Both the position numbers and the translations under genes were made by a program. DNA of 64,000 nt from Parafrankia elaeagni. Lineage in GTDB: Bacteria; Actinomycetota; Actinomycetes; Frankiales; Frankiaceae. The notes under the pieces were generated by a model. That model was given only the letters and a program-made list of their open reading frames with translations, was not told the origin of the DNA and searched no databases. Positions 26,274 through 34,386 of the stretch are shown piece after piece; the first letter of the stretch is position 1, and each line of letters opens with the position of its first letter. The DNA lies in assembly GCF_000374165.1 (NCBI RefSeq), contig NZ_KB893671.1, forward strand, positions 193 to 64,192, given 5' to 3'.

Positions 26274-28832
26274 TCAGCCGCGCGCCGCGCCGGCGGCGGT
26301 GTCCTTCGCCCGGGCGGCCAGCGCCCGCACCAGCCCGTCCCGGCCCTCCATCAGCGCCCGGCGCAGTGCCGGCACCGGCTCCCGCTCCGCCAGGTAGGTG
26401 TCGGTCCGGTCGACCGTGGCCTGCTCGACGACCCCGGACGGGAACAGCATCTGGGTGATCGTCTGAGCCGAGTCGAACGACCGCGTCTTCCAGATGCCGC
26501 CGATCTCGGCGAAGAACCGGTCGACGTACGGCCGGGTCAGCTCCTGCTGGTCGCTGATCCAGAAGCCGCTCATCGTCGCGACCGCCAGGTGGTTCGACAG
26601 CGTGTCCGAGTCCATCACCGCCGACCAGGCCGCGGCCTTGGCCTCGGCGGTCGGGCGGGCGCTGCGGGCGGCGGCGGCGCGCTTCTCCCCGGTCGCGGTG
26701 CTGTCACGGGCGAGCTCCGCGTCGATCTCGGCGTCGCCGAGGACGCCGCGGGCCACCAGCTGGGTCAGCAGCGTCCAGCGCAGCTCCGTGTCCAGCACCA
26801 GCCCGTCGATGACGTCCGAGCCCTTGAAGATCGCCCGTAGCCGGGTGATCTGCTCCGGGTCCTCGGTCTGGGCGAAGGCGGTGGCGAAGACGAGCTGCAG
26901 GTCGCTGCCCGGCTCGGCAGCGCGCATCAGCTCCTCGGCCCGGGTGGTCAGCTCCAGCAGCGCCGCCGGCCGGTTCGCCGGGTCGCCGTAGCTGTCGACG
27001 GTCAGCGCCGCCTTGGCGACCAGTGACTGAACCACGCCGATGTCGTCCTCGGCGTCGATGCCGGAGAGCACGAGCCGCACGTAGTCGCGGGCGGCGAGCT
27101 CGGCGTCGCGGGTCATGTCCCAGGCCGCCGCCCAGCACAGGGTCCGTGGCAGCGAGGAGGAGATCGTCCCGATCGACTCGGTGAGGGTGGCCAGCGAGCG
27201 CTCGTCGAGGCGCACCTTGGCGTAGGTGAGGTCGTCGTCGTTGAGCACGACGAGGTCCGGCTGGCGGACGCCGACCAGCTTCGCGACCTCGGTGGTCTCG
27301 CCGACGACATCCAGTTCGACCCGCTCGCGCCGGACCAGCGCGCCCTGGGCGTCCCGGTCGTACAGGCCGATCGCGACCCGGTGCGGGCGCAGCGTCTGCG
27401 ACGCGGTGGCGGGGGCGCCTGCCGGCTCCTGGCGGACCTCGAACGAGGTGAACAGGCCCGCCGCGTCCGTCGTGAAGCGGGGGCGCAGCGTGTTCGCTCC
27501 GGTGGTCTCCAGCCAGTCCGCCGACCAGGGAGCCAGGTCGCGCCCGCTGGCCTGCTCCAGCTCGACGAGCAGATCCCGCAGCGAGGTGTTGCCGTACTCG
27601 TAGCGGCGGAAGTAGCTGCGCAGGCCGGCGAGGAACTCCTCCTGCCCCACCCAGGCGACGAGCTGCTTGAGGACGGAGGCGCCCTTGGCGTAGGTGATGC
27701 CGTCGAAGTTCGTGCGCACCGCGTCCATGTCGGGCGCGTCGGCGACGATCGGGTGGGTCGAGGAGAGCTGGTCCTGCCGGTACGCCCAGCCCTTCTCCGC
27801 GTTCGCGAAGGTCGTCCAGCCGTTGGTGAAACGGGTGGACGTCACCTGTGCCAGCACCGACATGTAGGTGGCGAACGACTCGTTCAGCCACAGGTCGTCC
27901 CACCAGCGCATCGTGACCAGGTCGCCGAACCACATGTGGGCCATCTCGTGCAGGATCGTCTCGGCCCGCCGCTCGCGCCGCGCCTCGGTGACCTTCGCCC
28001 GGAAGACGTACTCCTCGAGGAAGGTCACGCAGCCGGCGTTCTCCATCGCGCCGGCGTTGAACTCGGGCACGAAGAGCTGGTCGTACTTGCCGAACGGGTA
28101 CCGGTAGTCGAAGACCCGGTGGTAGAAGTCGAACCCCTGCTTCGTGATCTGGAAGATCTCGTCCGGGTCGAGGAACTCGGCGAGCGAGCGCCGGCAGTAC
28201 ACCCCGAGATCGATCCCGTCGTGGTGGTCACGCACCTCGTGGTACGGCCCGGCGACCAGCGCGGTGATGTAGGTCGACATGACCGGGGACGGCGCGAAGG
28301 ACGTCCGCGCCGCGCCGCCGGCGACCTCCGCCGTGCCGGTGACGACGCTGTTGGAGATGACCTTCCAGCCCGCCGGTGCTGTCACCGCGAGGGTGAAGGC
28401 CGCCTTCAGGTCGGGCTGGTCGAAGCAGGTGTACATACGGTGTGCGTCATACGTCTCGAACTGGGTGTAGAGGTAGACGGCACCGTCCACCGGGTCCACG
28501 AAGCGGTGCAGGCCCTCGCCGGTGCGGGAGTAGGCGCACTCGGCGACGACGCGCAGCTCGTTCGTCGCGGCCAGGTCGGGCAGCGTCACCCGCCATCCGT
28601 CGAACACAGCGGCCGGGTCGAGGGAACGGCCGTTGAGGACGATCTCCCGCACCGCGGGCGCCGCCAGCTCGACGAAGGTCGACGCGCCCGGCTCGGTGCA
28701 GGTGAACGAGGCGGTCGTGCTGGACAGGAAGGTCTCGTCACCGACCGTCAGGTCGAGCTCGACGCCGTAGGCGGAGACGGCCAGCAGGCGGGCGCGTTCG
28801 CGCGCCTCGTCGCGGGTGAGGTTGTGAGGCAC
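26274..28832 (-). CDS. pepN: Aminopeptidase N (M1 metallopeptidase)
   Basis: The 852-residue M1 aminopeptidase removes N-terminal residues from peptides in the cytoplasm. Visible are the exopeptidase motif GAMEN (about 262-266) and the zinc site HEMAHMWFGDLVTMRWWDDLWLNESFATY (HExxH-x18-E, from about 296). The C-terminal helical ERAP1-like domain has DMTRDAELAARDYVRLVLSG. It is the expected length for actinobacterial PepN. GTG 28832 has AAGGA six bases upstream; the longer frame reaches into tandem repeats without homology. There is no signal peptide. Confidence 0.95.
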   Translation of the reverse strand: MPHNLTRDEARERARLLAVSAYGVELDLTVGDETFLSSTTASFTCTEPGASTFVELAAPAVREIVLNGRSLDPAAVFDGWRVTLPDLAATNELRVVAECAYSRTGEGLHRFVDPVDGAVYLYTQFETYDAHRMYTCFDQPDLKAAFTLAVTAPAGWKVISNSVVTGTAEVAGGAARTSFAPSPVMSTYITALVAGPYHEVRDHHDGIDLGVYCRRSLAEFLDPDEIFQITKQGFDFYHRVFDYRYPFGKYDQLFVPEFNAGAMENAGCVTFLEEYVFRAKVTEARRERRAETILHEMAHMWFGDLVTMRWWDDLWLNESFATYMSVLAQVTSTRFTNGWTTFANAEKGWAYRQDQLSSTHPIVADAPDMDAVRTNFDGITYAKGASVLKQLVAWVGQEEFLAGLRSYFRRYEYGNTSLRDLLVELEQASGRDLAPWSADWLETTGANTLRPRFTTDAAGLFTSFEVRQEPAGAPATASQTLRPHRVAIGLYDRDAQGALVRRERVELDVVGETTEVAKLVGVRQPDLVVLNDDDLTYAKVRLDERSLATLTESIGTISSSLPRTLCWAAAWDMTRDAELAARDYVRLVLSGIDAEDDIGVVQSLVAKAALTVDSYGDPANRPAALLELTTRAEELMRAAEPGSDLQLVFATAFAQTEDPEQITRLRAIFKGSDVIDGLVLDTELRWTLLTQLVARGVLGDAEIDAELARDSTATGEKRAAAARSARPTAEAKAAAWSAVMDSDTLSNHLAVATMSGFWISDQQELTRPYVDRFFAEIGGIWKTRSFDSAQTITQMLFPSGVVEQATVDRTDTYLAEREPVPALRRALMEGRDGLVRALAARAKDTAAGAARG

Positions 28833-29362
28833 CCGGATCCTTTCGCAGAAACGTCGCGGAATCGGCGGGGCAACGGGCGGCGCGCCCGGTGTGCGTGGTG
28901 CCCCCGGTGTGCGTGGTGCCACCGGAATGCGTGGTGCCACCGGAGTGCGTGGTGCCCGGTGGCCCCGCCGCGCGAGCGCACGGGCATGACGTGACGTCGC
29001 GCACCAGTCTCCCACGCGGTCGCGTGGGCTCCGACCACGTCCGGGTTACGCCGCGGACCACCACCGGGCCTCATGGCGCCTCGTGGCGCTTCGGGGATCA
29101 TCGGGAGCCTCCGCCGGGACGGCCCCCGCCCCACCACAGCGAGTCGGGCACACCGGGCAGTCGGCACACCGGGCGGGTGACACACCGGGCGGGCGATGCG
29201 CCGGGTGTCGCCCGCCTGCCTACGGAGCGTGCGTGTTCCAGACCTTGGTGGAACTGTGTCCGTCCTGTCGGGTTGGATGTCCGGAGGAGATGTCCCGACG
29301 TTCGTCAGCCGTCGGCAGTCGGCCATCAGCAACCGGCGCGCGCCGGAGCGAGGGGGTGGGCG
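28833..29362. other. Divergent intergenic region, pepN to AI-2E transporter
   Basis: About 530 bases with no supported gene. The 18-bp repeat at 28891-28960 lies here. Small open frames follow the repeats and GC bias only. Confidence 0.5.
28891..28960 (+). repeat. 18-bp tandem repeat upstream of pepN
   Basis: Nearly four copies: GTGCGTGGTGCCCCCGGT, then GTGCGTGGTGCCACCGGA, an ATG-starting copy, then a partial one. They lie about 60 bp upstream of the pepN start and are non-coding under the chosen start. Confidence 0.85.
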
Positions 29363-30526
29363 GTGCGCCGGGTCGCAGGCCTGGGGCGGGTGCCCGTCCG
29401 CGGCCAGCGGGCAGCCGGGAACGGGACGGAGTCCGCCGTTCCCGCCTCGACCGCACGCCGTGCCGAGCAGCACGTCCCCGTGTCGTTGCGGGTCGCCTCC
29501 GCGTGGTCTTGGCGGCTGCTTGTCATCGGTACCGCGGTCTACGTCATGGCCATGATCGTCGGGCGGGTGCGGGTAGTCGTGATCCCGGTGATCGCCGGCC
29601 TGCTCATCGCGGCCCTGATCCATCCACTGGCGCACCGCTTCCAGCGGATGGGCATGCCGCGGCTGGGTGCGGCGTTCGCCTCGCTGCTGGTGTTCTTCCT
29701 GCTGGTGACAGGGGCCGGTGTCGCCGTCGGCTTCAACGCGGCCAACGAGATCCCGGCCGTCGCCGACCAGGTCAGCGAGGGCGTCGACCAGGTCCGCGAC
29801 TACCTGACGGACGGGCCCTTCCACCTCTCCGAGGGGCAGATCGACGATCTCGTCGACGACATCCGCAAGAGCCTGACCGACAACCGCGGCCGGGTGGTCA
29901 ACGGCGTGCTGTCGACCGCGTCGGTCGCCGCGGAGGTGCTGACGAGCATTCTCGTCGCGCTGTTCTCCACCTTCTTCTTCCTGTACGACGGCGAGCGGAT
30001 CTGGAGCTGGATCGTCACCCGTTTCCCCGCCGGCGCGGAGGACCGGGTGCGCGGTGCCGGCCGGGAGGCCTGGTCCACGCTCACCGGTTACATCCGCGGG
30101 ACGGTGTTCGTCGCCGCGGTCGACGCGGTCGGCATCACCGTCGGTCTGGTCGCGGTCGGAGTCCCGCTGGTGGCCCCACTGGCACTGCTCACGTTCTTCG
30201 GGGGCTTCATCCCCATCATCGGGGCGACCGTCGCCGGCATCGCGGCCGTTCTCGTCACCCTCGTGTCGAACGGTTTCGGCGACGCGCTGATCATTCTCGG
30301 GGTGGTGCTGGCGGTCCAGCAGATCGAGGGCCACCTGCTGCAGCCGCTGGTCATGAAGCGGGCGGTGCGGCTGCACCCGCTGGCCATCGTCATCGCGCTG
30401 TCGGCGGGCGGGGTGCTCGCCGGCATCCCCGGCGCCATCGCGGCTGTTCCCTTCGTCGCGGTGGTGAACCGGGTGGCGACCTATCTTTCCGCGGAGGGGA
30501 AGGAACCACTGCCTGCGGATGGTTGA
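29363..30526 (+). CDS. AI-2E family transporter
   Basis: The roughly 387-residue membrane protein belongs to the PF01594 family (TqsA/YdiK/PerM-like exporters). About seven hydrophobic helices are visible: WRLLVIGTAVYVMAMIV, VVVIPVIAGLLIAALI, AAFASLLVFFLLVTGAGVA, a long periplasmic/cytoplasmic helical insert with LTDGPFHLSEGQIDDLVDDI, then FSTFFFLYDGERIW, GTVFVAAVDAVGITVGLV and the signature LLTFFGGFIPIIGATVAGI. GTG 29363 follows AGGGGGT at good spacing; GTG 29480 is an alternative. The cargo is unknown; the family name does not prove AI-2 export. Confidence 0.85.
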   Translation: MRRVAGLGRVPVRGQRAAGNGTESAVPASTARRAEQHVPVSLRVASAWSWRLLVIGTAVYVMAMIVGRVRVVVIPVIAGLLIAALIHPLAHRFQRMGMPRLGAAFASLLVFFLLVTGAGVAVGFNAANEIPAVADQVSEGVDQVRDYLTDGPFHLSEGQIDDLVDDIRKSLTDNRGRVVNGVLSTASVAAEVLTSILVALFSTFFFLYDGERIWSWIVTRFPAGAEDRVRGAGREAWSTLTGYIRGTVFVAAVDAVGITVGLVAVGVPLVAPLALLTFFGGFIPIIGATVAGIAAVLVTLVSNGFGDALIILGVVLAVQQIEGHLLQPLVMKRAVRLHPLAIVIALSAGGVLAGIPGAIAAVPFVAVVNRVATYLSAEGKEPLPADG

Positions 30527-30621
30527 CGCTGCACGGGGGCAGCGAGGGCGGCCGGTCTGTTTCGTCCGCCCTGTCTCTGTCCGCCAGCGGACGTTGACCG
30601 GCCAGCGATTCAGGAGATGCG

Positions 30622-31290
30622 ATGACAGTCGACACCACGATCTCGGCAGGTGCCGCCACCGGTGATTCCCACTCCGCCGGAGACGATCCGGTGGTCGAGG
30701 CGGATTTCTGGTTCGACCCGCTGTGCCCGTGGGCCTGGCTGGCGTCCCGCTGGATGCTGGAGGTGGAGAAGGTCCGTCCCGTGCGCACCCGCTGGCACGT
30801 GATGAGCCTGGCGATTCTCAACGACGGGCGGGATGTGCCCGAGGCGTACCGGGAGGCGATGCGGCAGGCGTGGGGCCCGGTGCGGGTCTGCATCGCCGCC
30901 GCGGCCACCGCCGGTGACGAGGTGCTGCTGCCGCTCTACACGGCGATCGGCCGCCGCCGGCACCTGGAGGAGGCGGAGCTCACCGAGGAGACCTTCGCCG
31001 CCGCGCTCGCCGAGATCGGTCTCGACCCCGCCCTCGCCGCGGCCGCCCACTCCACCGAATGGGACGAGCAGCTGCGCGCCAGCCACGAGGACGGCATCGG
31101 CCGGGTCGGCATGGACGTCGGTACTCCCGTGATCGCCGTGGCCGGTACGGCGTTCTTCGGGCCGGTCGTCACCCCGACGCCGCGCGGTGAGGCCGCGGGT
31201 CGACTCTGGGACGGCGTGCTGCTTGTCGCCGGGACCCCTGGCTTCTACGAGCTCAAGCGCACCCGCGACCAGGGACCGATCTTCGACTGA
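30622..31290 (+). CDS. DsbA-family thioredoxin-fold protein, Rv2466c (mycothiol nitroreductase)-like
   Basis: The 222-residue protein aligns by eye along its whole length with the M. tuberculosis Rv2466c type: ADFWFDPLCPWAWLASRWMLEV at the N-terminus, FHVMSLAILN-like WHVMSLAILNDGRD, AWGPVRVCIAAA, and GTPVIAVAGTAFFGPV with the cis-Pro loop, ending ELKRTRDQGPIFD. Rv2466c reduces nitro compounds with mycothiol through a CPWC site. Here the site reads CPWA, so only the nucleophilic Cys (about residue 34) remains and a monothiol mechanism is expected. It lies 86 bp before rpiB, as in mycobacteria. Confidence 0.88.
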   Translation: MTVDTTISAGAATGDSHSAGDDPVVEADFWFDPLCPWAWLASRWMLEVEKVRPVRTRWHVMSLAILNDGRDVPEAYREAMRQAWGPVRVCIAAAATAGDEVLLPLYTAIGRRRHLEEAELTEETFAAALAEIGLDPALAAAAHSTEWDEQLRASHEDGIGRVGMDVGTPVIAVAGTAFFGPVVTPTPRGEAAGRLWDGVLLVAGTPGFYELKRTRDQGPIFD

Positions 31291-31376
31291 TCCGCCGAAG
31301 CCCGTCGCACCCGTCGGGGGAGGGGTTCGTCACCGGCGGTGCGGCGGTCGTCGGCGACCGGGCATGATGGCGCATC

Positions 31377-31862
31377 ATGCGCGTCCATCTCGGTTCTGAT
31401 CATGCTGGGTTCCACCTGAAGGAGGCGTTGCTCGCCCGCCTCGCGGAGCTCGGCCACACGCCCGTCGACCACGGGCCTGTCGAGTACGACCCCGACGACG
31501 ACTACCCGCCGTTCGTGATGGCCGCCGCCGCGGCGGCCGCGGCGGAGCCCGACAGCCTCGGGATCGTCATCGGCGGTTCCGGCAACGGCGAGGTCATCGC
31601 CGCGAACAAGGTGGCCGGCGTGCGGGCGGCCCTGGTCTGGAGCGAGCAGACGGCGACCCTCGCCCGCCAGCACAACGACGCGAACGTCATCAGCGTCGGT
31701 GCCCGGATGCACTCCGTGCCCGAGGCGACCGGACTGGTGGAGGTCTTCCTGACCACACCGTTCAGTGACGAACAGCGACACCTGCGCCGGATCCGGATGA
31801 TCTCGGCCTACGAGCGTTCCGGCGAGCTACCGGGCGTGTCCCCGTCCACATCGGCGTCCTGA
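31377..31862 (+). CDS. rpiB: Ribose-5-phosphate isomerase B
   Basis: The 161-residue RpiB/LacAB-family enzyme interconverts ribose-5-phosphate and ribulose-5-phosphate in the pentose phosphate pathway. Family marks: GSDHAGFHLKEAL (about 7-19), GIVIGGSGNGEVIAANKVAGVRAALVWSE (about 61-89, substrate loop), HNDANVISVGARM (about 101-113). The SGNG loop has Ser where Cys serves as the base in E. coli RpiB, as in mycobacterial enzymes using a Glu (here the E in NGE). It is followed by a small gene on the opposite strand whose 3' end overlaps it by 55 bp. Confidence 0.95.
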   Translation: MRVHLGSDHAGFHLKEALLARLAELGHTPVDHGPVEYDPDDDYPPFVMAAAAAAAAEPDSLGIVIGGSGNGEVIAANKVAGVRAALVWSEQTATLARQHNDANVISVGARMHSVPEATGLVEVFLTTPFSDEQRHLRRIRMISAYERSGELPGVSPSTSAS

Positions 31863-32197
31863 CCGCCCCGACCGGCGTCCTGACCGCCGGGCCTGGAGGC
31901 GCCTCGCCGGGAGCGCCCGGCCCTGGCGTCCGCACGACGCCGGCCTGGCCGTGAGAGTGGCGCTGTGGGGGGCTCACGGGGCGGCTGCGGCTGTTCCTCC
32001 GCGGCCGGCTCGGACGCCGGCTGGGCCGGATGGGCATGGCGCAGCACGACCGTCTCCTCGGCCCAGGCGAGATCCTCCTCGGTGAGGCGTGAGACGTCCC
32101 GGGCGCGCATCGCGGCGCTGAGACTGAGCCGCGAGCGGCCCCCGCCGACCAGCCCGCGCAGCATCGCGTCCGCGCGATGCTGCTCGTCGCGTGGCAT
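31808..32197 (-). CDS. Small conserved hypothetical protein, antisense-overlapping rpiB
   Basis: The 129-residue protein starts at ATG 32197 after GGGAGG. The first about 55 residues (MPRDEQHRADAMLRGLVGGG, then SRLSLSAAMRARDVSRLTEEDLAWAEE) look like a conserved actinobacterial small protein that I recall only as hypothetical; the remaining residues are Pro/Arg/Gly-rich and disordered. Its end overlaps the rpiB 3' end in antisense by 55 bp. The in-frame upstream extension runs into an 18-bp tandem repeat and is not favoured. Confidence 0.6.
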   Translation of the reverse strand: MPRDEQHRADAMLRGLVGGGRSRLSLSAAMRARDVSRLTEEDLAWAEETVVLRHAHPAQPASEPAAEEQPQPPREPPTAPLSRPGRRRADARAGRSRRGASRPGGQDAGRGGQDADVDGDTPGSSPERS

Positions 32198-32243
32198 GGG
32201 CCTCCCTTTCCTCTCCGGAGACCGGCCCCGGCCTGCGGCGGCA

Positions 32244-32333
32244 GCGCCGACCGCCGTCACCCGGCCGACCGCCGTCACCTGGCCGACCGCCGTCGCCCGG
32301 CCGACCGCCGTCGCCTGGCCGACGGCTGTCACC
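32244..32333 (+). repeat. 18-bp tandem repeat, five copies
   Basis: Five contiguous units of the type CGGCCGACCGCCGTCACC, with first-base and single internal variation, start at 32244 just upstream (minus strand) of the small gene at 31808-32197. Confidence 0.9.
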
Positions 32334-33080
32334 TGCCGACACTATCCGTGACTGCCCGGTGAATGGCCGGATCGTGCCGACGGGGCGACGACACTCTTCC
32401 GTGGTGACCGGTGCGCGACCCGCGGAGTACTCGATGGTGCCATTCCGTGGCCGTGGTGACGACCTGCATTTCTGCCCGTAGGGGAACCCCCCGCGCAACC
32501 CTCGCGGACGTCCGGGAGAATTGCTGGTGGCGGCCTGTCCCGGCGGCCTTCCCGGGGCGCCGCGACGGCCCGCCCGGACTGGCGTCGGTACTGCTCCGGA
32601 CGGCGTTCGGGCCCCGGGCCGGCGGGTTGCGGGCGGCCCACCCGCTGGCGGGTCGTGCCAGTGTCTACGTCAAGAATGCCAACGGGCCCTCGATGTCGAT
32701 GGCCGCCAGGCTTGTCCCCGCCAGGTGACGGGTCGAGAGCTCTCGGGAGGTGCCTATGGCGATGCGTAGCAGGGAGGCTTCTTTGGGTGTGGAATTCCCG
32801 GTCCCGCTGTTGCTGGTGAACAAAGTGCAGCCTGTCCGCGGAGTTGGTCACCAGGGCCTTCCGTATGCTGAATGTCAACTCGCGGTGGATGTCGTCCAGG
32901 CGTGGCCGGTAACTGGGTGGCCCAGTGGTTCTTGGATGCGCAACCCGTGCTAAGGCGGGAGGAAGTTGACAGTCATCGCAACTCCCCCGAAACTCGGCGA
33001 TTCAGACTGGTCGCCACGGACAGGAACCATCCGATGAGGCTCCGGTCATCGCACCTGCCGTCGCTGCCGAGGGGTGAGTA
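32334..33080. other. Intergenic region upstream of the envelope glycan locus
   Basis: About 750 bases without a supported gene. A TTGACA hexamer occurs near 32967 but no good -10 at the right spacing. GAGGGGTGAG just before 33081 is the ribosome site of the GT2 gene. Confidence 0.5.
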
Positions 33081-34238
33081 GTGGATCGCGTGCCCGTGAG
33101 CATCATCATTCCTGCCTACAACGAGGGGCTTCGGCTGCCGGAGTCGCTGCCGCGCCTGCTGGCGTCCGTGGGCCGGATCGAGATGGCCGAGGTGATCGTC
33201 GTCGACGACGGCAGCACCGACGGCACCGCCTGTGTCGCCGAGGACCTGCTCGGCGGCGACCCGCACCACCGGGTCGTCCGGCTGCCCTGGAACTGCGGCA
33301 AGGGCACTGCCGTCCGGGCCGGTGTGTCCGCGGCCCGCGGCCAGGCCATCGTGTTCATGGACGCCGACGGCGCCTCCGACCTCAACGACCTGCCGCTGCT
33401 GCTCGCCGCGCTCGAGCACGCGGAGGTCGCGCTCGGCTCGCGACGCATCGGCGCCGGCGTGACCAGAACCAGTGGCCGGAAGGCCGGGAGTTGGGCCTTC
33501 AACCAGCTCACCCGTTCGCTCGTCGCACTGGATGTCGCCGACACCCAGTGCGGGTTCAAGGCCTTCCGCCATGCCGAAGCCAAGATCCTGTTCAGCCTGA
33601 CCCGGTCGACCGGGTTCGGGTTCGACGTCGAGGTACTCTCGATCGCGCGTTCGATGGGTTACCGCATCGCCGAGGTACCGGTGCGCTGGAGCGAGACACC
33701 CGGAGGCACGTTCCGGATGTCCCGGCACACCCCGGCGATGCTGGTTGATGTCGTGCGGGCCCGCCGCTACCGCAACCGGGCCGGCCTGCCACCGGTGCCC
33801 GACGGCCGGCAGCGTCTCGGCGAGCTGAACGTGCTCGACGCCTCCGAGCTCCTCGGGCGCGCGGTCACCCCACGGCCCGTCGAGCCCGGCGGGCAGCTGC
33901 TGCCGTCGCAGCCGTCCGCGGCGCTGCCTGACCGCTCCGCCGCCCCGGCCGAGAGGCCGCCTGCCGCTGCTCCGGCCGCTGCCGCGGTCGCGTTGCCGGT
34001 CGCTCCGACTGCCCTGCCGGCCGCTCCCGCGGCCGCCGCGCTGGGCGTCAGGTCGCCCGCCCCCACGCCCACGGCAGCGGTTCCGAGGCCCACCAGGCCA
34101 TCCGGTCCCCCGAAGCCGTCCGGTCCTGCGATGGCGACCGGCCCCGTGCTGCCCGGCGCAGGCGGTCTGGCGCGGGCGTCCGGCTGGCTGATCCCGCCCG
34201 GCACCCTTGAGGAAATCCCTGGTCCCTACTCCTCGTGA
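33081..34238 (+). CDS. Family 2 glycosyltransferase (polyprenyl-phosphate sugar synthase-like)
   Basis: The 385-residue protein has a GT2 catalytic domain in about residues 1-240: VSIIIPAYNEGLRLPESLP, VIVVDDGSTDGT, a DADGASD (DXD) metal/nucleotide motif, and DTQCGFKAFR with a GFDVEVL acid motif. This layout is that of dolichyl/polyprenyl-phosphate glucosyl- or mannosyltransferases, which make lipid-linked sugar donors for GT-C enzymes. About 140 residues of Pro/Ala-rich disordered tail follow, without transmembrane helices. The GTG start follows GAGGGGTGAG. It is first in a run with the AftD-like gene, so it may make a donor for it (inference). Confidence 0.88.
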   Translation: MDRVPVSIIIPAYNEGLRLPESLPRLLASVGRIEMAEVIVVDDGSTDGTACVAEDLLGGDPHHRVVRLPWNCGKGTAVRAGVSAARGQAIVFMDADGASDLNDLPLLLAALEHAEVALGSRRIGAGVTRTSGRKAGSWAFNQLTRSLVALDVADTQCGFKAFRHAEAKILFSLTRSTGFGFDVEVLSIARSMGYRIAEVPVRWSETPGGTFRMSRHTPAMLVDVVRARRYRNRAGLPPVPDGRQRLGELNVLDASELLGRAVTPRPVEPGGQLLPSQPSAALPDRSAAPAERPPAAAPAAAAVALPVAPTALPAAPAAAALGVRSPAPTPTAAVPRPTRPSGPPKPSGPAMATGPVLPGAGGLARASGWLIPPGTLEEIPGPYSS

Positions 34239-34386
34239 TCGTGGTCGTGAGCGCAGCCAGGCGGACACGTCTGGCGCGTATGAGACCACGGAAGGCGGAC
34301 AGCGTGCGATCGGCTCGACCGCTCCGGCCAGCCGGCATCGGGGGACAAGCGCCGGCTGTGCCGGTCTCTGCTCGCCGTACGTGACG

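Noticed and set aside
28891-28960. Repeats read as part of PepN or the AI-2E gene
   Set aside because: Both genes have better starts with ribosome sites that leave the repeat in the intergenic region.
27381-28994. Plus-strand frame over pepN
   Set aside because: Antisense shadow of an intact M1 peptidase with HExxH and GAMEN motifs.
32244-32333. Possible CRISPR array (five short repeats)
   Set aside because: The 18-bp units are contiguous with no unique spacers, so this is a simple tandem repeat; no cas genes are near.
34207-34386. TTG start giving a 1495-residue AftD-like protein that overlaps the GT2 gene
   Set aside because: The extra 60 residues are disordered and lack a ribosome site; not excluded, but ATG 34387 is preferred.
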